26,000 nt of DNA, taken from assembly GCA_964633405.1 (NCBI GenBank), contig CAZWFV010000005.1, positions 1 to 26,000 on the forward strand, read 5' to 3'. The notes under the pieces are model-generated. The model saw only the letters and a program-made list of their open reading frames with translations, had not been told where the DNA came from and ran no database searches. Every line of letters begins with the position of its first letter. Position 1 is the stretch's first letter. Below, piece after piece: positions 6,101 to 15,186 of this stretch. The DNA comes from JAMCRD01 sp964633405 (lineage in GTDB: Bacteria; Patescibacteriota; Minisyncoccia; UBA6257; Colwellbacteraceae). A program made the translations under genes and the position numbers.

Positions 6101-6823
6101 CTAATAAAGGGTCCAGTTGGAAAGGGCCATGACCAAAAGCGATGAAAGGGTAAGGATGGTCACGTTCCTTAAGAGCAGGTTTCTGGAGAACTGACCGTTA
6201 AGCTGTTTCAGGTAGGTATTGAACAGGGCATACATTATCAGGATGAACAGAGCCGCACTGGGGACGAAGCCTACCGGCAGCAGGGTTAATATCCCCAGCA
6301 ATTCCACCGATAACAGGGTCATCACGCCGGAAGTCAGCCAAAGCCGTCCGCCGCGGAGCGGACTGGTCTTCTTGTATGCTTCCCGGAACAGCAGCAGGAA
6401 CAGGGCAAACTCGAGTATCTGGCCGATTGCGGAGAAACCGCTGTAGACAATAACTGCCGCATACAATGCCAGTATCGAGAAGTGGGCAAGCGTGTACCAG
6501 CCCTTGCGGCCGATGAACTCGAGATTCTTGACCCCCGACAATATCGCGAAGGCCATACCGAGCAGACCGGCTGTGATCAGCGAGCTTATCGGCAGCGACA
6601 GCAGGAATGGCAGAAAAATAAGGGCAAAGAAGGAGACGGTGAAGGTCAGCGACCTTAGGGCCGGCCTGAAATACATCAGGGCGGCGGCTATGAGGAAGAT
6701 CGCGTCAAACCAAAAATTCCCCTTGTTATCTATAACAAGCAGGGCCAGCAGGCAGAAGATTACTCCTCTAGATACTAACCTTAATATCGGATTCGTCTGA
6801 AGTGATATGAACTTTGCTGCCAT
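6101..6823 (-). CDS. Polytopic membrane protein of unknown function
   Basis: 240 residues with about seven to eight hydrophobic segments separated by short basic loops (for example GVIFCLLALLVI, FFALIFLPFLLSLPI, LSVELLGILTLLPVGF). No motif, transporter signature or catalytic residue is recognised. The ATG at 6823 lies inside the end of clpB, a 56-nt overlap. AGGAG occurs on the minus strand at the clpB stop, so a shorter product from a non-ATG start near residue 18 is also possible. The overlap implies translational coupling to clpB. Function cannot be named. Confidence 0.75.
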   Translation of the reverse strand: MAAKFISLQTNPILRLVSRGVIFCLLALLVIDNKGNFWFDAIFLIAAALMYFRPALRSLTFTVSFFALIFLPFLLSLPISSLITAGLLGMAFAILSGVKNLEFIGRKGWYTLAHFSILALYAAVIVYSGFSAIGQILEFALFLLLFREAYKKTSPLRGGRLWLTSGVMTLLSVELLGILTLLPVGFVPSAALFILIMYALFNTYLKQLNGQFSRNLLLRNVTILTLSSLLVMALSNWTLY

Positions 6824-9428
6824 CCTTTATGGCTCCGCCGATTATCTTGTCGGCCAGTTTATCCAACACGGCCCGCTGGATCAGCCGTTTAATCGGCCGA
6901 GCCCCGTAGTGAGCGTCGAAGCCGTGTTCCGCGATATAACGCTTGGCCGCCGCGTCGAAGACGATGATCACCCCCCGTTCCTTGAGGCGGTCGGTTATCT
7001 CCTTGAGTTGTATCTCCACTATCTCCTGGATGCTCTTCTTGGTCAGGGGCTTGAAAATGATTATTTCGTCCAGACGGTTCAGGAACTCCGGTCGGAAACT
7101 GTTGCGGAGCGCCTCCTTTATTTTGGATTCGTATTCCTCGCCCTTGCGCTCGGCTTCCGCCTCGTCGGAGGACGAGAATCCGACCCGGGCGTATTCCTTG
7201 AAGAACTCGCTGCCTACATTGGAAGTCATGACAATGATGGAATTCCTGAAGTTGACTGTTTTCCCCTTGTTGTCGGTTAGCCGTCCGTTATCCAGGACCT
7301 GCAGGAGAATATTGAACACGTCGGGGTGAGCCTTCTCGATTTCGTCAAAAAGGATAAGGCTGTACGGACGGTGGCGCACGATTTCGGTCAGCTGGCCGCC
7401 CTCCTCATAGCCGACGTAGCCGGGCGGCGAGCCGGTTATCTTGGATACGGCGTGGCGCTCCATATACTCGGACATATCTATCCTGATCAGGGACTTCTCG
7501 TCACTGAACATAAACTGGGCCAGCGCCCGGGCAAGCTCAGTCTTACCCACCCCCGTAGGTCCGAGGAACATAAACGAGGCCAGGGGGCGATCTATAGGAG
7601 CCAGACCGGCCCGAGCCCTTCTCAAGGCCGAGGCTACGCTCTTGACCGCTTCGTCCTGTCCAACCACGCGTTCCTTTAATACCTCTTCAATACGGCGGAG
7701 TTTCTCGGCTTCGGATTCAAGGATATTTTCCATGGGGACTCCCGTCCATCTGGCGATAACTTTGGCTATGTCCTCTTTATCAACCGCGCCCTTGAGGAAC
7801 TTGGTTTCTTTTTTGGCTCTACTTGTCGTTTTTTTGGTTTTCTTTGCCGATCCGGAGAAGTATTTTTTATCGTAAGCTTCGTAGTTTTTTATAGCCGCAG
7901 GTAATTCGCCGTATATAATCTTAGCCACCCTTTCAAGGTCGCCTTCGCGTTCAGCCACCTCGCGATCCCGCTTCAGGTTCTCAACTTTTTCCCTGAGCGC
8001 ATTCAATTTCTCAAAGACCATCTTCTCGGCCTGCCAACCGGCGCTGAGTTCGGTGTCTTCGTCTTTTATGGTTTCCAGCCTTTCGTCTATCTCAGCAATA
8101 CGCCTCTTCGACTTAATACTGGTTTCCTTGGCCAGGGCCGCTTTCTCGATTTCGAGGGAGGTTATCTCCCGGCGCAGGCGGTCGATATCCCGCGGGGTGC
8201 TTTCAACCTCCAACCGCCTCATGGCTGCTGCCTCATCGATCACGTCCACTGCCTTGTCCGGCAGGAAGCGGTCGGATATGTAACGGGCGGATAGATTGAC
8301 GGCCGATACCAGAGCCTCGTCGCTGATCCTGAGGCCGTGGTGTATCTCGTACTTCTCCTTGAGTCCCCTCAAGATGGTGATGCTGTCTTCAATAGAGGGT
8401 TCCTCGACTACAACCGGCTGGAAGCGGCGCTCCAGAGCCACGTCTTTCTCTATATAACGCTGATACTCGCGGGTAGTCGTCGCGCCTATGGCATGCAATT
8501 CTCCGCGGGCGAGAGCCGGCTTCAGCAGATTCGATGCGTCAATCGCGCCCTCCGCGGCTCCAGCGCCGACAATCATATGTATCTCATCGATGAACAGAAT
8601 TATCCTGCCCGATGAGTTCTGGACTTCTTTAATGAAAGCTTTCAGGCGGTCTTCAAACTCACCGCGGAATTTTGTGCCGGCGATGAGCGAACCAAGATCC
8701 AACATCACTATCTCCTTGCCCTTCAACGACTCGGGGATATCCCCGGAGATTATCTTCTGGGCCAGACCCTCGACGATGGCCGTCTTGCCAACGCCAGGTT
8801 CGCCGATGAGGCAGGGGTTGTTCTTGGTGCGCCGCGAAAGCACCTGGATCACCCGGCGCAATTCCTCGTCGCGACCTATCACCGGATCCAACTTTCCCTG
8901 CAGGGCTCTTTCGGTCAGATTAACCGCATATCTTTCCAGAACCTGGAATTTGGCCTCCGGCGATTCGTCGGTAACCTTGGAGCTGCCGCGCAACCTGGCC
9001 AGGGCCCGGAGGGCGTTGTCGCGATGCAGGCCGTAGCGGTCGAGTATAAGTTTGGCCGGCGAGTCGACTTCCAGTATCCCTAGGAGCATGTGCTCGCAGG
9101 ATATGAATTCATCATGGTTGGCATGGGCAATACGGCCGGCGCGTTCGACAACGGCCATGACCTCCTGGGACAGATATAGCTGGCCGACAGCGTTGGCCGA
9201 GAAGACTTTGGGCAGTTTCTTCAGTTCCTGTTCCACGTCCTTCTCCAAGTCGGGGATATTTATCCCGGCGCCGGACAGTACCGGTTGCACCAGGGAGGTG
9301 GAATCGGCGATCAGGGCCGACAGGAGGTGCAGCGCCCTGAATTCGCCGTGATTCTGGGCTGCGGCCAGATCTTGGGCGTTCTGTAGGGCCTCCTGGGCCT
9401 TTATGGTAAAGCGATTAAAAGAGTCCAT
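6768..9428 (-). CDS. clpB: ClpB-type AAA+ ATPase with a ClpC-like loop
   Basis: 886-residue Clp/Hsp100 ATPase that threads proteins through a hexameric pore. Order: N-domain repeats (1-145); NBD1 with Walker A GEPGVGKTA (about 208-216) and Walker B ILFIDEIH; a full-length coiled-coil M domain of ClpB type (about 405-530, including QAEKMVFEKL and EREGDLERVAKIIYG); a Lys-rich insertion (about 532-555, KKTKKTTSRAKKETK); NBD2 with GPTGVGKTE (about 622-630), pore loop GYVGYEEGG and LILFDEIEKAHP. The M domain says ClpB disaggregase. However, after the SNVGSEF segment of NBD2 it carries ARVGFSSSDE, which resembles the ClpP-binding [LIV]GF loop of ClpC/ClpA, absent from typical ClpB. A perfect TATAAT lies 8 nt upstream of the ATG. 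A protease partner is not in the window. Confidence 0.93.
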   Translation of the reverse strand: MDSFNRFTIKAQEALQNAQDLAAAQNHGEFRALHLLSALIADSTSLVQPVLSGAGINIPDLEKDVEQELKKLPKVFSANAVGQLYLSQEVMAVVERAGRIAHANHDEFISCEHMLLGILEVDSPAKLILDRYGLHRDNALRALARLRGSSKVTDESPEAKFQVLERYAVNLTERALQGKLDPVIGRDEELRRVIQVLSRRTKNNPCLIGEPGVGKTAIVEGLAQKIISGDIPESLKGKEIVMLDLGSLIAGTKFRGEFEDRLKAFIKEVQNSSGRIILFIDEIHMIVGAGAAEGAIDASNLLKPALARGELHAIGATTTREYQRYIEKDVALERRFQPVVVEEPSIEDSITILRGLKEKYEIHHGLRISDEALVSAVNLSARYISDRFLPDKAVDVIDEAAAMRRLEVESTPRDIDRLRREITSLEIEKAALAKETSIKSKRRIAEIDERLETIKDEDTELSAGWQAEKMVFEKLNALREKVENLKRDREVAEREGDLERVAKIIYGELPAAIKNYEAYDKKYFSGSAKKTKKTTSRAKKETKFLKGAVDKEDIAKVIARWTGVPMENILESEAEKLRRIEEVLKERVVGQDEAVKSVASALRRARAGLAPIDRPLASFMFLGPTGVGKTELARALAQFMFSDEKSLIRIDMSEYMERHAVSKITGSPPGYVGYEEGGQLTEIVRHRPYSLILFDEIEKAHPDVFNILLQVLDNGRLTDNKGKTVNFRNSIIVMTSNVGSEFFKEYARVGFSSSDEAEAERKGEEYESKIKEALRNSFRPEFLNRLDEIIIFKPLTKKSIQEIVEIQLKEITDRLKERGVIIVFDAAAKRYIAEHGFDAHYGARPIKRLIQRAVLDKLADKIIGGAIKDGSKVHITSDESDIKVSI

Positions 9429-9436
9429 TTGTGTTA

Positions 9437-9442
9437 ATTATA
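9437..9442 (-). promoter_or_regulatory. -10 element in front of clpB
   Basis: Perfect TATAAT on the minus strand, 8 nt before the clpB ATG, implying an almost leaderless transcript. No convincing -35 is present, so an alternative sigma factor or activator may be used. No CIRCE or HAIR heat-shock operator was seen. Confidence 0.35.
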
Positions 9443-9497
9443 CAGGCCATTTAGCGGCTGAGCGAGAGGTCATAAATCCCGACAACAAGCGAGTATA

Positions 9498-10748
9498 CTA
9501 GGATGTCGGATACTGGGCAAGGGTCACTTTTACGGTAAGGACAGTCTTGCCTCGCTGCACCTCCAGGGTGACAACTTCACCCACGCTATGACTCTGGATG
9601 AGCGCGGAGAGAGTGTTGTTCTGGGTATCAACCTTCACGCCGTCAACCGACAGGATCACGTCCCCGGTCTGCAGGCCGACTTTCTGTGCGGGGGATCCTG
9701 ATTCAACCGCCGGGTTACCGCTGCTGTCGCCCTGGATCAGCGCGCCGTAGTCGACGGATAGGTTATTGGACTTGGCCACGTCAGGCGTGACCGCGAGATA
9801 ACGTACGCCCAAATAAGGGATCTGGATGGATCCGGTCGCTTCGACGGAAGCTGCGTCCCGCTTCGCGGCGTTTATCGGGATGGCAAACCCCACGTTCTGA
9901 GCGTTGACATCGACGGCCGTATTTATCCCGATGACATCACCGTTGAGATCGAGTAGCGGACCGCCCGAGTTGCCGGGGTTTATGGCCGAAGTTGTCTGGA
10001 TGACGTTATTCAACGTCTCGCTGCTGGAGGTTAACTGGTCTCCGGCGGTGACGGTACGATACAGTCCGGATATAGATCCCACCGACACGGTGTTGCGGAA
10101 CTGACCCAGAGCGTTGCCGATGGCTATAGAGGTCTGGCCCAGTTCCAACTTGCTGGAATCGCCGAGGGTGACCGCCGGCAAGCCCGTGGCATTTATCTTT
10201 ATTATGGCTATATCCTGGAGCGGATCCCTGGCTACGACCTTGGCCGCGTACTGCTTGCCGTCGTTGGTGAACACGGTATATGAGGCGCCGGTGTCCTCAA
10301 CGACGTGCTTGTTGGTAAAGATAAGTCCGTCGGAAGATATTATGAACCCACTGCCGCTGCCTATCTGCTGCAGGGAGGTTCCTTTCTGGCAGTTGGTGTA
10401 GAACTGCGTCCCGCTGCCGAACATATTCTGCAGGTCGGATGGCAGGCCGGCGAAAGGATTATAAGGGCACTGCTCGATGTTCGGCACGTCTTTGGAGATC
10501 ACGACCGAAACCACGCTAGGATTGACCTTGGCCACTGCGTTTATGACCGATTGTTCATAGTTGTCGCTGGAGATATACACCGTATTGGTCGAGGTTGCCG
10601 TATTCCCCTTAAGCGGGCTGCTTAACGAACCAGCCGAGAAAAGGTTCTGCATAGCCACGGGCGATACGATTCGGAGGGTAATCAATCCTCCGGCCACCAC
10701 TCCGATCAACGCTGCGGCGAAAACACTTATCAAAAGTTTCTTGTCCAT
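9498..10748 (-). CDS. HtrA/DegP-family serine protease with PDZ domain
   Basis: Membrane-anchored extracytoplasmic quality-control protease of 416 residues. An N-terminal anchor (about 5-28) is followed by a trypsin-like domain with the triad His148 (FTNKHVVED), Asp179 (LQDIAIIKI) and Ser261 (INPGNSGGPLLD), then one PDZ domain (about 312-410; GVRYLAVTP, QTGDVILSVDGVKV). One PDZ makes it DegS/HtrA-like rather than DegP. Two cysteines (94 and 120) in an insertion before the protease core could form a disulphide. It follows the cysteine desulfurase by 13 nt, so they are probably one transcript, and is followed by clpB, joining protein quality control on both sides of the membrane. Confidence 0.93.
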   Translation of the reverse strand: MDKKLLISVFAAALIGVVAGGLITLRIVSPVAMQNLFSAGSLSSPLKGNTATSTNTVYISSDNYEQSVINAVAKVNPSVVSVVISKDVPNIEQCPYNPFAGLPSDLQNMFGSGTQFYTNCQKGTSLQQIGSGSGFIISSDGLIFTNKHVVEDTGASYTVFTNDGKQYAAKVVARDPLQDIAIIKINATGLPAVTLGDSSKLELGQTSIAIGNALGQFRNTVSVGSISGLYRTVTAGDQLTSSSETLNNVIQTTSAINPGNSGGPLLDLNGDVIGINTAVDVNAQNVGFAIPINAAKRDAASVEATGSIQIPYLGVRYLAVTPDVAKSNNLSVDYGALIQGDSSGNPAVESGSPAQKVGLQTGDVILSVDGVKVDTQNNTLSALIQSHSVGEVVTLEVQRGKTVLTVKVTLAQYPTS

Positions 10749-10761
10749 TTAAAGTAGGCGT

Positions 10762-11946
10762 TTAGAGCAATTTTATTATTCGGTCCGAAGCCGTGTCAAC
10801 TTCGTCTTGGGTGGTTGGGCGACCCAATGAAAAACGTATACTGGAAGAGGCGCGCTTGTCATCGAACCCCAGCGCCTTGACTACGTAGGAAGATCGACTC
10901 GATCTCATCGTGCAGGCGGAGCCTGACGATGCGGCGATCCCGCTGCGGTCCAATTTGACCATCAGCTCATCCAGGCTATGCCCCGGAAAATAGACGTGTA
11001 GATTATTGGCCAGACGTCCTGGGCCCGGAGGGGGGCCGTTCAGCTCCAATTCCGGGCGACCTTTCTTAAGTCTGGCCCAGAATCTGTCACGTAGGGCGGC
11101 AATCCGCCGACCCTGTTCGCTTTTGTCTTTATATATGAGCTCGGCTGCCTTGGCGAAACCTACTATCGCCGGGACGTTTTCTGTGGCTGCGCGCAGCCCG
11201 AATTCCTGATCGCCTCCGGTTATGACGCTTGTCACGTACCGCAGGCTATCCTCTTTTAGATACAAAGCGCCGGCGCCTTTTGGTGCATATAATTTCTGGC
11301 CGGAGATGGTGGCCATATCGACTCCTAATCTTCTGACATCCATATCCAGGAACTGAAAGGCCTGCACGGCATCGGTGTGAAACAGCGGGTAGGGCGACTT
11401 GGCCGCTTCACGATATTCCCTCACCACCGCGGCCAGTTCTCTAATCGGTTCCACCGTGCCCACGACATTTGATCCATAGATTATCGAGACGATTACCGTC
11501 GAAGGAGTCAGCGCCTTCCTAAGATCCGCCGGATCGACAAAACCTTCCTTGGATACGGGGAGTTGCACCACCTCGACCTTATCTCCTTCCAGGTCGAGCG
11601 CGGTGTCCCGCACCGATTCGTGTTCTATCGGCGCCGCAACTATCCGATACGGCTGGGCGGGCACGGATCCCCCGACCCTCCTCTGGATAAGCTTATCGAC
11701 CGTGCCCCTCAGAGCAAGGTTGTTGGCCTCGGTGGCCGAACCGGTGAAGATTATCTCGTGGAACTTTGCGCCGATTATCCCGGCAATCGTCTCGCGCGCC
11801 GAGTCGAGCGCGGACATCGCTTCCCTGCCGAAAGAGTGCAGCGAACCCGGGTTGCCGAACTGCCCGGCCAGGTAGGGTAGCATTACTCTCTCTGCCTCCG
11901 GATCGACCGGGGTCGAAGCTGCATAATCCAGATAGATCTTATCCAT
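10762..11946 (-). CDS. Cysteine desulfurase (NifS/IscS family)
   Basis: PLP enzyme that takes sulfur from cysteine for Fe-S clusters and tRNA thiolation. 394 residues, standard length. It has YLDYAASTP at the N-terminus, His109 (PIEHES), Asp192 (FHTDAVQAF), the PLP lysine Lys218 (SGQKLYAPKGAG) and the catalytic Cys345 in SSGSACT on the mobile loop. The residue before the PLP lysine is Gln, where His is usual. Three nt separate it from the upstream RNase H-like gene, and HtrA follows. No scaffold gene (iscU, sufU) or tRNA thiolase is seen nearby, so whether it acts as iscS, nifS or mnmA partner is open. Confidence 0.95.
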   Translation of the reverse strand: MDKIYLDYAASTPVDPEAERVMLPYLAGQFGNPGSLHSFGREAMSALDSARETIAGIIGAKFHEIIFTGSATEANNLALRGTVDKLIQRRVGGSVPAQPYRIVAAPIEHESVRDTALDLEGDKVEVVQLPVSKEGFVDPADLRKALTPSTVIVSIIYGSNVVGTVEPIRELAAVVREYREAAKSPYPLFHTDAVQAFQFLDMDVRRLGVDMATISGQKLYAPKGAGALYLKEDSLRYVTSVITGGDQEFGLRAATENVPAIVGFAKAAELIYKDKSEQGRRIAALRDRFWARLKKGRPELELNGPPPGPGRLANNLHVYFPGHSLDELMVKLDRSGIAASSGSACTMRSSRSSYVVKALGFDDKRASSSIRFSLGRPTTQDEVDTASDRIIKLL

Positions 11947-11949
11947 AAA

Positions 11950-12525
11950 TCAGAATAGCGTGTTCGAATCCTCCAACGGGGCAAGACGAATCGGATCGAG
12001 ATCGATTCTCATCATCTCCCCAGTGAGCTTGTCCGGCATCAATAGATAGTGTTGGCTCTTGGCTAGTTCGTAAAGGTCGTGGGTTATAGCCACATCGTTC
12101 AGGCAATATTTTTCCAGCGAAGCCCAATCGCCTTTCTGATAGAAGGTTATAGCCTCCAGGCTATGGTTGGTCTTGCCTATGCCGAGATTGGCTTTAGCCA
12201 ACAGATCCAGGCTTATCCTTCGACCCACCGCCAGCTCTATCTCATCCAAGAGGTCCAGAACCGGAACCGCCCTCAGGTTGAAGTCGAAGTACTTCTCGAG
12301 CACGGGGATATCAAAACGGGTTATGGAAAATCCGACTATCCTCGAGGCGTTTTTCAGCCTTTCTTCCAGCTGCTTTATCTCCCCTTCGCGAAAACTGAGC
12401 ATGCGATTCTCGAGGTACGAATAGACCCCGACCAGCGATGCGTCCAGGTCCCTCAGGTTGGCCTTGCCGCCAACGTCGGCAAAGGTGTTCTTCGTCTCTA
12501 TGTCGATGACCAGCTCGTCTTTCAT
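11950..12525 (-). CDS. RNase H-like 3'-5' exonuclease domain protein
   Basis: 191 residues with the layout of a DEDD exonuclease: LVIDIETKN (motif I, DxE), VGFSITRFDIPVLEKY (motif II, Asp), and YCLNDVAITHDLYE (motif III, with D). Such domains degrade RNA or DNA ends using two metal ions; it is close to the YprB-like RNase_H_2 group. There is no additional domain. It lies between the YkuK-like gene (14 nt gap) and the cysteine desulfurase (3 nt gap) in one operon. Substrate is unknown. Start at 12525 is the only ATG before motif I; no Shine-Dalgarno. Confidence 0.75.
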   Translation of the reverse strand: MKDELVIDIETKNTFADVGGKANLRDLDASLVGVYSYLENRMLSFREGEIKQLEERLKNASRIVGFSITRFDIPVLEKYFDFNLRAVPVLDLLDEIELAVGRRISLDLLAKANLGIGKTNHSLEAITFYQKGDWASLEKYCLNDVAITHDLYELAKSQHYLLMPDKLTGEMMRIDLDPIRLAPLEDSNTLF

Positions 12526-12539
12526 TGTGGGAAATGAAC

Positions 12540-13037
12540 TTAAGCCGAGGTGTGGCGGTCGGCCACGGAGGAGGAGGCGTAGCTTTCCGGTTTGGTCTTG
12601 GCTGAGAAATTGTGCGCACGGATCATTCCCAGCAATTCCTGGATCATGACCTTAGTCTCGCCTTTATCTCCCACGTCGACGTGAATCTCGAACTCGAATT
12701 CGGGGGAATCCATCTCTTTAAGAAATCCCAGTATCTCTTTGGCGATATCCAATGACATAGTCACCTCGCGGGTGATCCGGCTGCGCAAAGTATGGAAGTC
12801 TTCGAGTTCCGTCCGACGCCAGAAGTACCTGCCGCCGTTGCCTACGCGATGGACGACTATGGCCGTCACGAAGTCGGCCTTGGTTTTATCATAAAGCAAC
12901 GAGTCTGTACCGATGATCACTTTGTAGCGCCTGCCCGTATCGGCCTTCATGAAGGCGATTATCTCCGTAGCTACGTCAGATGCATCGAAAAGATTTCCAA
13001 AAGCTCCTATGAATTTATCCGGGTCGGTATTACGCAT
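12540..13037 (-). CDS. YkuK-family RNase H-fold protein (DUF458)
   Basis: 165 residues matching the YkuK/DUF458 family: VIIGTDSLLY, VTAIVVHRVGNGGRYFW, EIHVDVGDKGETK and the C-terminal signature KPESYASSSVADRHT. The fold is RNase H-like with conserved acidic residues; the biological role is not established in any organism I know of. It is the first gene of a minus-strand operon with another RNase H-fold protein right after it. Its ATG lies only about 6 nt past the predicted transcription start, so its mRNA would be nearly leaderless. Confidence 0.85.
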   Translation of the reverse strand: MRNTDPDKFIGAFGNLFDASDVATEIIAFMKADTGRRYKVIIGTDSLLYDKTKADFVTAIVVHRVGNGGRYFWRRTELEDFHTLRSRITREVTMSLDIAKEILGFLKEMDSPEFEFEIHVDVGDKGETKVMIQELLGMIRAHNFSAKTKPESYASSSVADRHTSA

Positions 13038-13048
13038 ATGTATTAGAC

Positions 13049-13077
13049 ATTAAAGAGAGTGGCGGCTGGCTTGTCAA
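13049..13077 (-). promoter_or_regulatory. Promoter of the YkuK operon
   Basis: TTGACA (13077-13072) and TTTAAT (13054-13049) with 17-nt spacing on the minus strand, predicted start near 13042, five nt from the ATG. It lies in the 97-nt divergent interval shared with ftsK. Confidence 0.5.
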
Positions 13078-13134
13078 CGCATGAACCGTGCACTTTCACT
13101 ACGCCACCCTTCCTGATAAAGTTATTAATAATTG

Positions 13135-15186
13135 ATGTCCAAGAAGAACCGCTCCAAAGGTAGGCAGAAGGAAGACAAAGAACCCAAGCTGCATCCCGAC
13201 ACTAAAAGCAGCGTGTTGGCCGTCGTCTTCATCGGCCTGGCGGCCATATTGGTGCTGGGCGGGCTAGGCCAGGCCGGTCCGGCCGGCACATACGCCTACA
13301 ACTTCCTCAACGGCTTCCTGGGATGGGGGTACTATCTGATCCCAGCCACACTTCTCATCATGTCGGTCAATTTCTTCACGAAGAGTGAGCGGAGAAAGTT
13401 CGTCTGGATCACCGCCTTAGGCGGAGTCCTCTTCGTCCTGTCCGGCCTGGGAATGATGGACATACTCTCCCCCAAATCCAGCGGGGTTATCGGGATGTTG
13501 GTGGGCGACCTGCAGATACCATTCGGCTATTGGGCGGCGTTAATAATAAATCTGACTGTCGCCGTAGCCTCAGTACTCGTAATCCTGAACCGGCCGATCC
13601 GCTTGGCCTTAAACCGAAACCGCGAACCCGCGGAGAGCAGAGAGGAAACCGAACCAGCCGAAGTCCCGGCGATAATCACGCCGCAGATACTGGCGGAAAA
13701 ACCGGCGACCGCAGCCGATACGGAAACCGCGAAGAAGGACGCCAAAACCGAAGGCATGAAGATACCGAAGGCTACGGTTTATAAAAGCAAGAACTACGTC
13801 CCGCCCCCCTTGGATTTGCTTAGATCCAGTTCCGAGAAACCGACCGTGGGCGATCTGAGGGCCAACGCCAATATAATAAAGAGGACCCTGGAAAGTTTCG
13901 GCATACCGGTCGAGATGGGTGAGATAACCATAGGCCCTAAGGTTACCCGCTATACGCTTAAGCCGGCTGAAGGAGTCAAGCTGTCGAGGATAACGGCGTT
14001 GAACCAGGACTTATCTCTGGCCTTGGCCGCACATCCCATCCGCATTGAGGCGCCGATACCCGGCAAGTCCCTGGTCGGCATAGAAATACCGAATAAAGTA
14101 GCCAGCATAGTCCGCTTGGGCAGTATATTAGGCTACCCGGAATTCGCTAATTCCGGCCTGCTTAACTTCCCGCTCGGTCGGGACGTTTCGGGTGATCCGG
14201 TCTTCGCTAACCTGGCCAAGATGCCACACATATTGGTCGCTGGGGCGACCGGCAGCGGCAAGTCCGTCTTCGTGCATTCGCTTATAGCCTCATTACTATA
14301 TAAGAATTCTCCCGAGACGTTGAGACTGATTCTTATCGATCCGAAGCGGGTGGAGTTGTCGGTATATGAGGGACTGCCTCATTTGGCCAGTCCTGTCATA
14401 ACCGAAGGAAAAAAGGCAGTGGCCGCTCTGCGATTCGCCGTGGAGGAAATGGAACACCGCTACGAGATGCTGCTCAACGCCGGGAACAGGGACATAGAGG
14501 GCTACAACAACAAGCGCAAAGAGGATCTGATGCCCTACTTGGTGATTATCATTGACGAGTTGGCTGACCTGATGGCCGCCTTCGGGCGCGAGGTGGAAGG
14601 ACATATCGTCCGCCTAGCCCAGATGGCTCGGGCCACCGGCATCCATCTGGTCGTTTCGACGCAGCGCCCCTCCGTCGAGGTTATAACCGGCTTGATCAAA
14701 GCGAACATAACCGCCCGCGTGGCTCTGCAGGTAGCGAGCCAAGTGGATTCGAGAACGATACTCGATATGTCCGGCGCCGAAAAACTTCTGGGCGGAGGCG
14801 ACATGCTGTTCATCTCCGGCGAACTTTCCAAGCCAAAGCGCATCCAGGGAGCATTTGTAACCGAAGAGGAAACCGATAAGGTTATAGAATTCATCAAGAA
14901 AGCCAATCCGGCGGCCGAGGAGAACGGCTTCGCCGAGAAGGTAGAGGACGTAATCAGCCGCACCACGGAGGAGGGGGATTCCGGCGACGATGATGAGCTG
15001 TATGACGAGGCGGTGGAGGTGGTGCGCAGCGCCAAGAAAGCCTCAGCCTCTCTGTTGCAACGCAGGTTGAAAGTAGGCTATGCTCGGGCAGCCAGGCTGC
15101 TTGATATAATGGAATCGCGCGGAGTCATCGGACCCGGTGAAGGAGCCAAACCGCGCGACGTCTACCTGGACAAGTACGATGAGTGA
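13135..15186 (+). CDS. ftsK: FtsK/SpoIIIE-family DNA translocase
   Basis: Septal motor that pumps chromosome DNA at division. 683 residues from ATG at 13135 (a TTG one codon earlier is less likely). Four membrane helices lie in about 25-150, then a short acidic/Ala linker. The motor domain has Walker A GATGSGKSV (about 370) and LVIIIDELADLMA as Walker B, with TGIHLVVSTQRPSVEVITG. The C-terminal gamma winged helix is present (DELYDEAVEVVRSAKKAS, RLKVGYARAARLLDIME), which reads oriented KOPS-like sites. The rodZ-like gene begins inside its last codons (ATGAG-TGA overlap), so they are translationally coupled, and recA follows. No terminator is seen within the set. Confidence 0.96.
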   Translation: MSKKNRSKGRQKEDKEPKLHPDTKSSVLAVVFIGLAAILVLGGLGQAGPAGTYAYNFLNGFLGWGYYLIPATLLIMSVNFFTKSERRKFVWITALGGVLFVLSGLGMMDILSPKSSGVIGMLVGDLQIPFGYWAALIINLTVAVASVLVILNRPIRLALNRNREPAESREETEPAEVPAIITPQILAEKPATAADTETAKKDAKTEGMKIPKATVYKSKNYVPPPLDLLRSSSEKPTVGDLRANANIIKRTLESFGIPVEMGEITIGPKVTRYTLKPAEGVKLSRITALNQDLSLALAAHPIRIEAPIPGKSLVGIEIPNKVASIVRLGSILGYPEFANSGLLNFPLGRDVSGDPVFANLAKMPHILVAGATGSGKSVFVHSLIASLLYKNSPETLRLILIDPKRVELSVYEGLPHLASPVITEGKKAVAALRFAVEEMEHRYEMLLNAGNRDIEGYNNKRKEDLMPYLVIIIDELADLMAAFGREVEGHIVRLAQMARATGIHLVVSTQRPSVEVITGLIKANITARVALQVASQVDSRTILDMSGAEKLLGGGDMLFISGELSKPKRIQGAFVTEEETDKVIEFIKKANPAAEENGFAEKVEDVISRTTEEGDSGDDDELYDEAVEVVRSAKKASASLLQRRLKVGYARAARLLDIMESRGVIGPGEGAKPRDVYLDKYDE

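Noticed and set aside
11960..11975. GTTCGAATCC, a tRNA T-loop-like string
   Set aside because: It lies in the RNase H-like coding sequence and no cloverleaf can be drawn around it.
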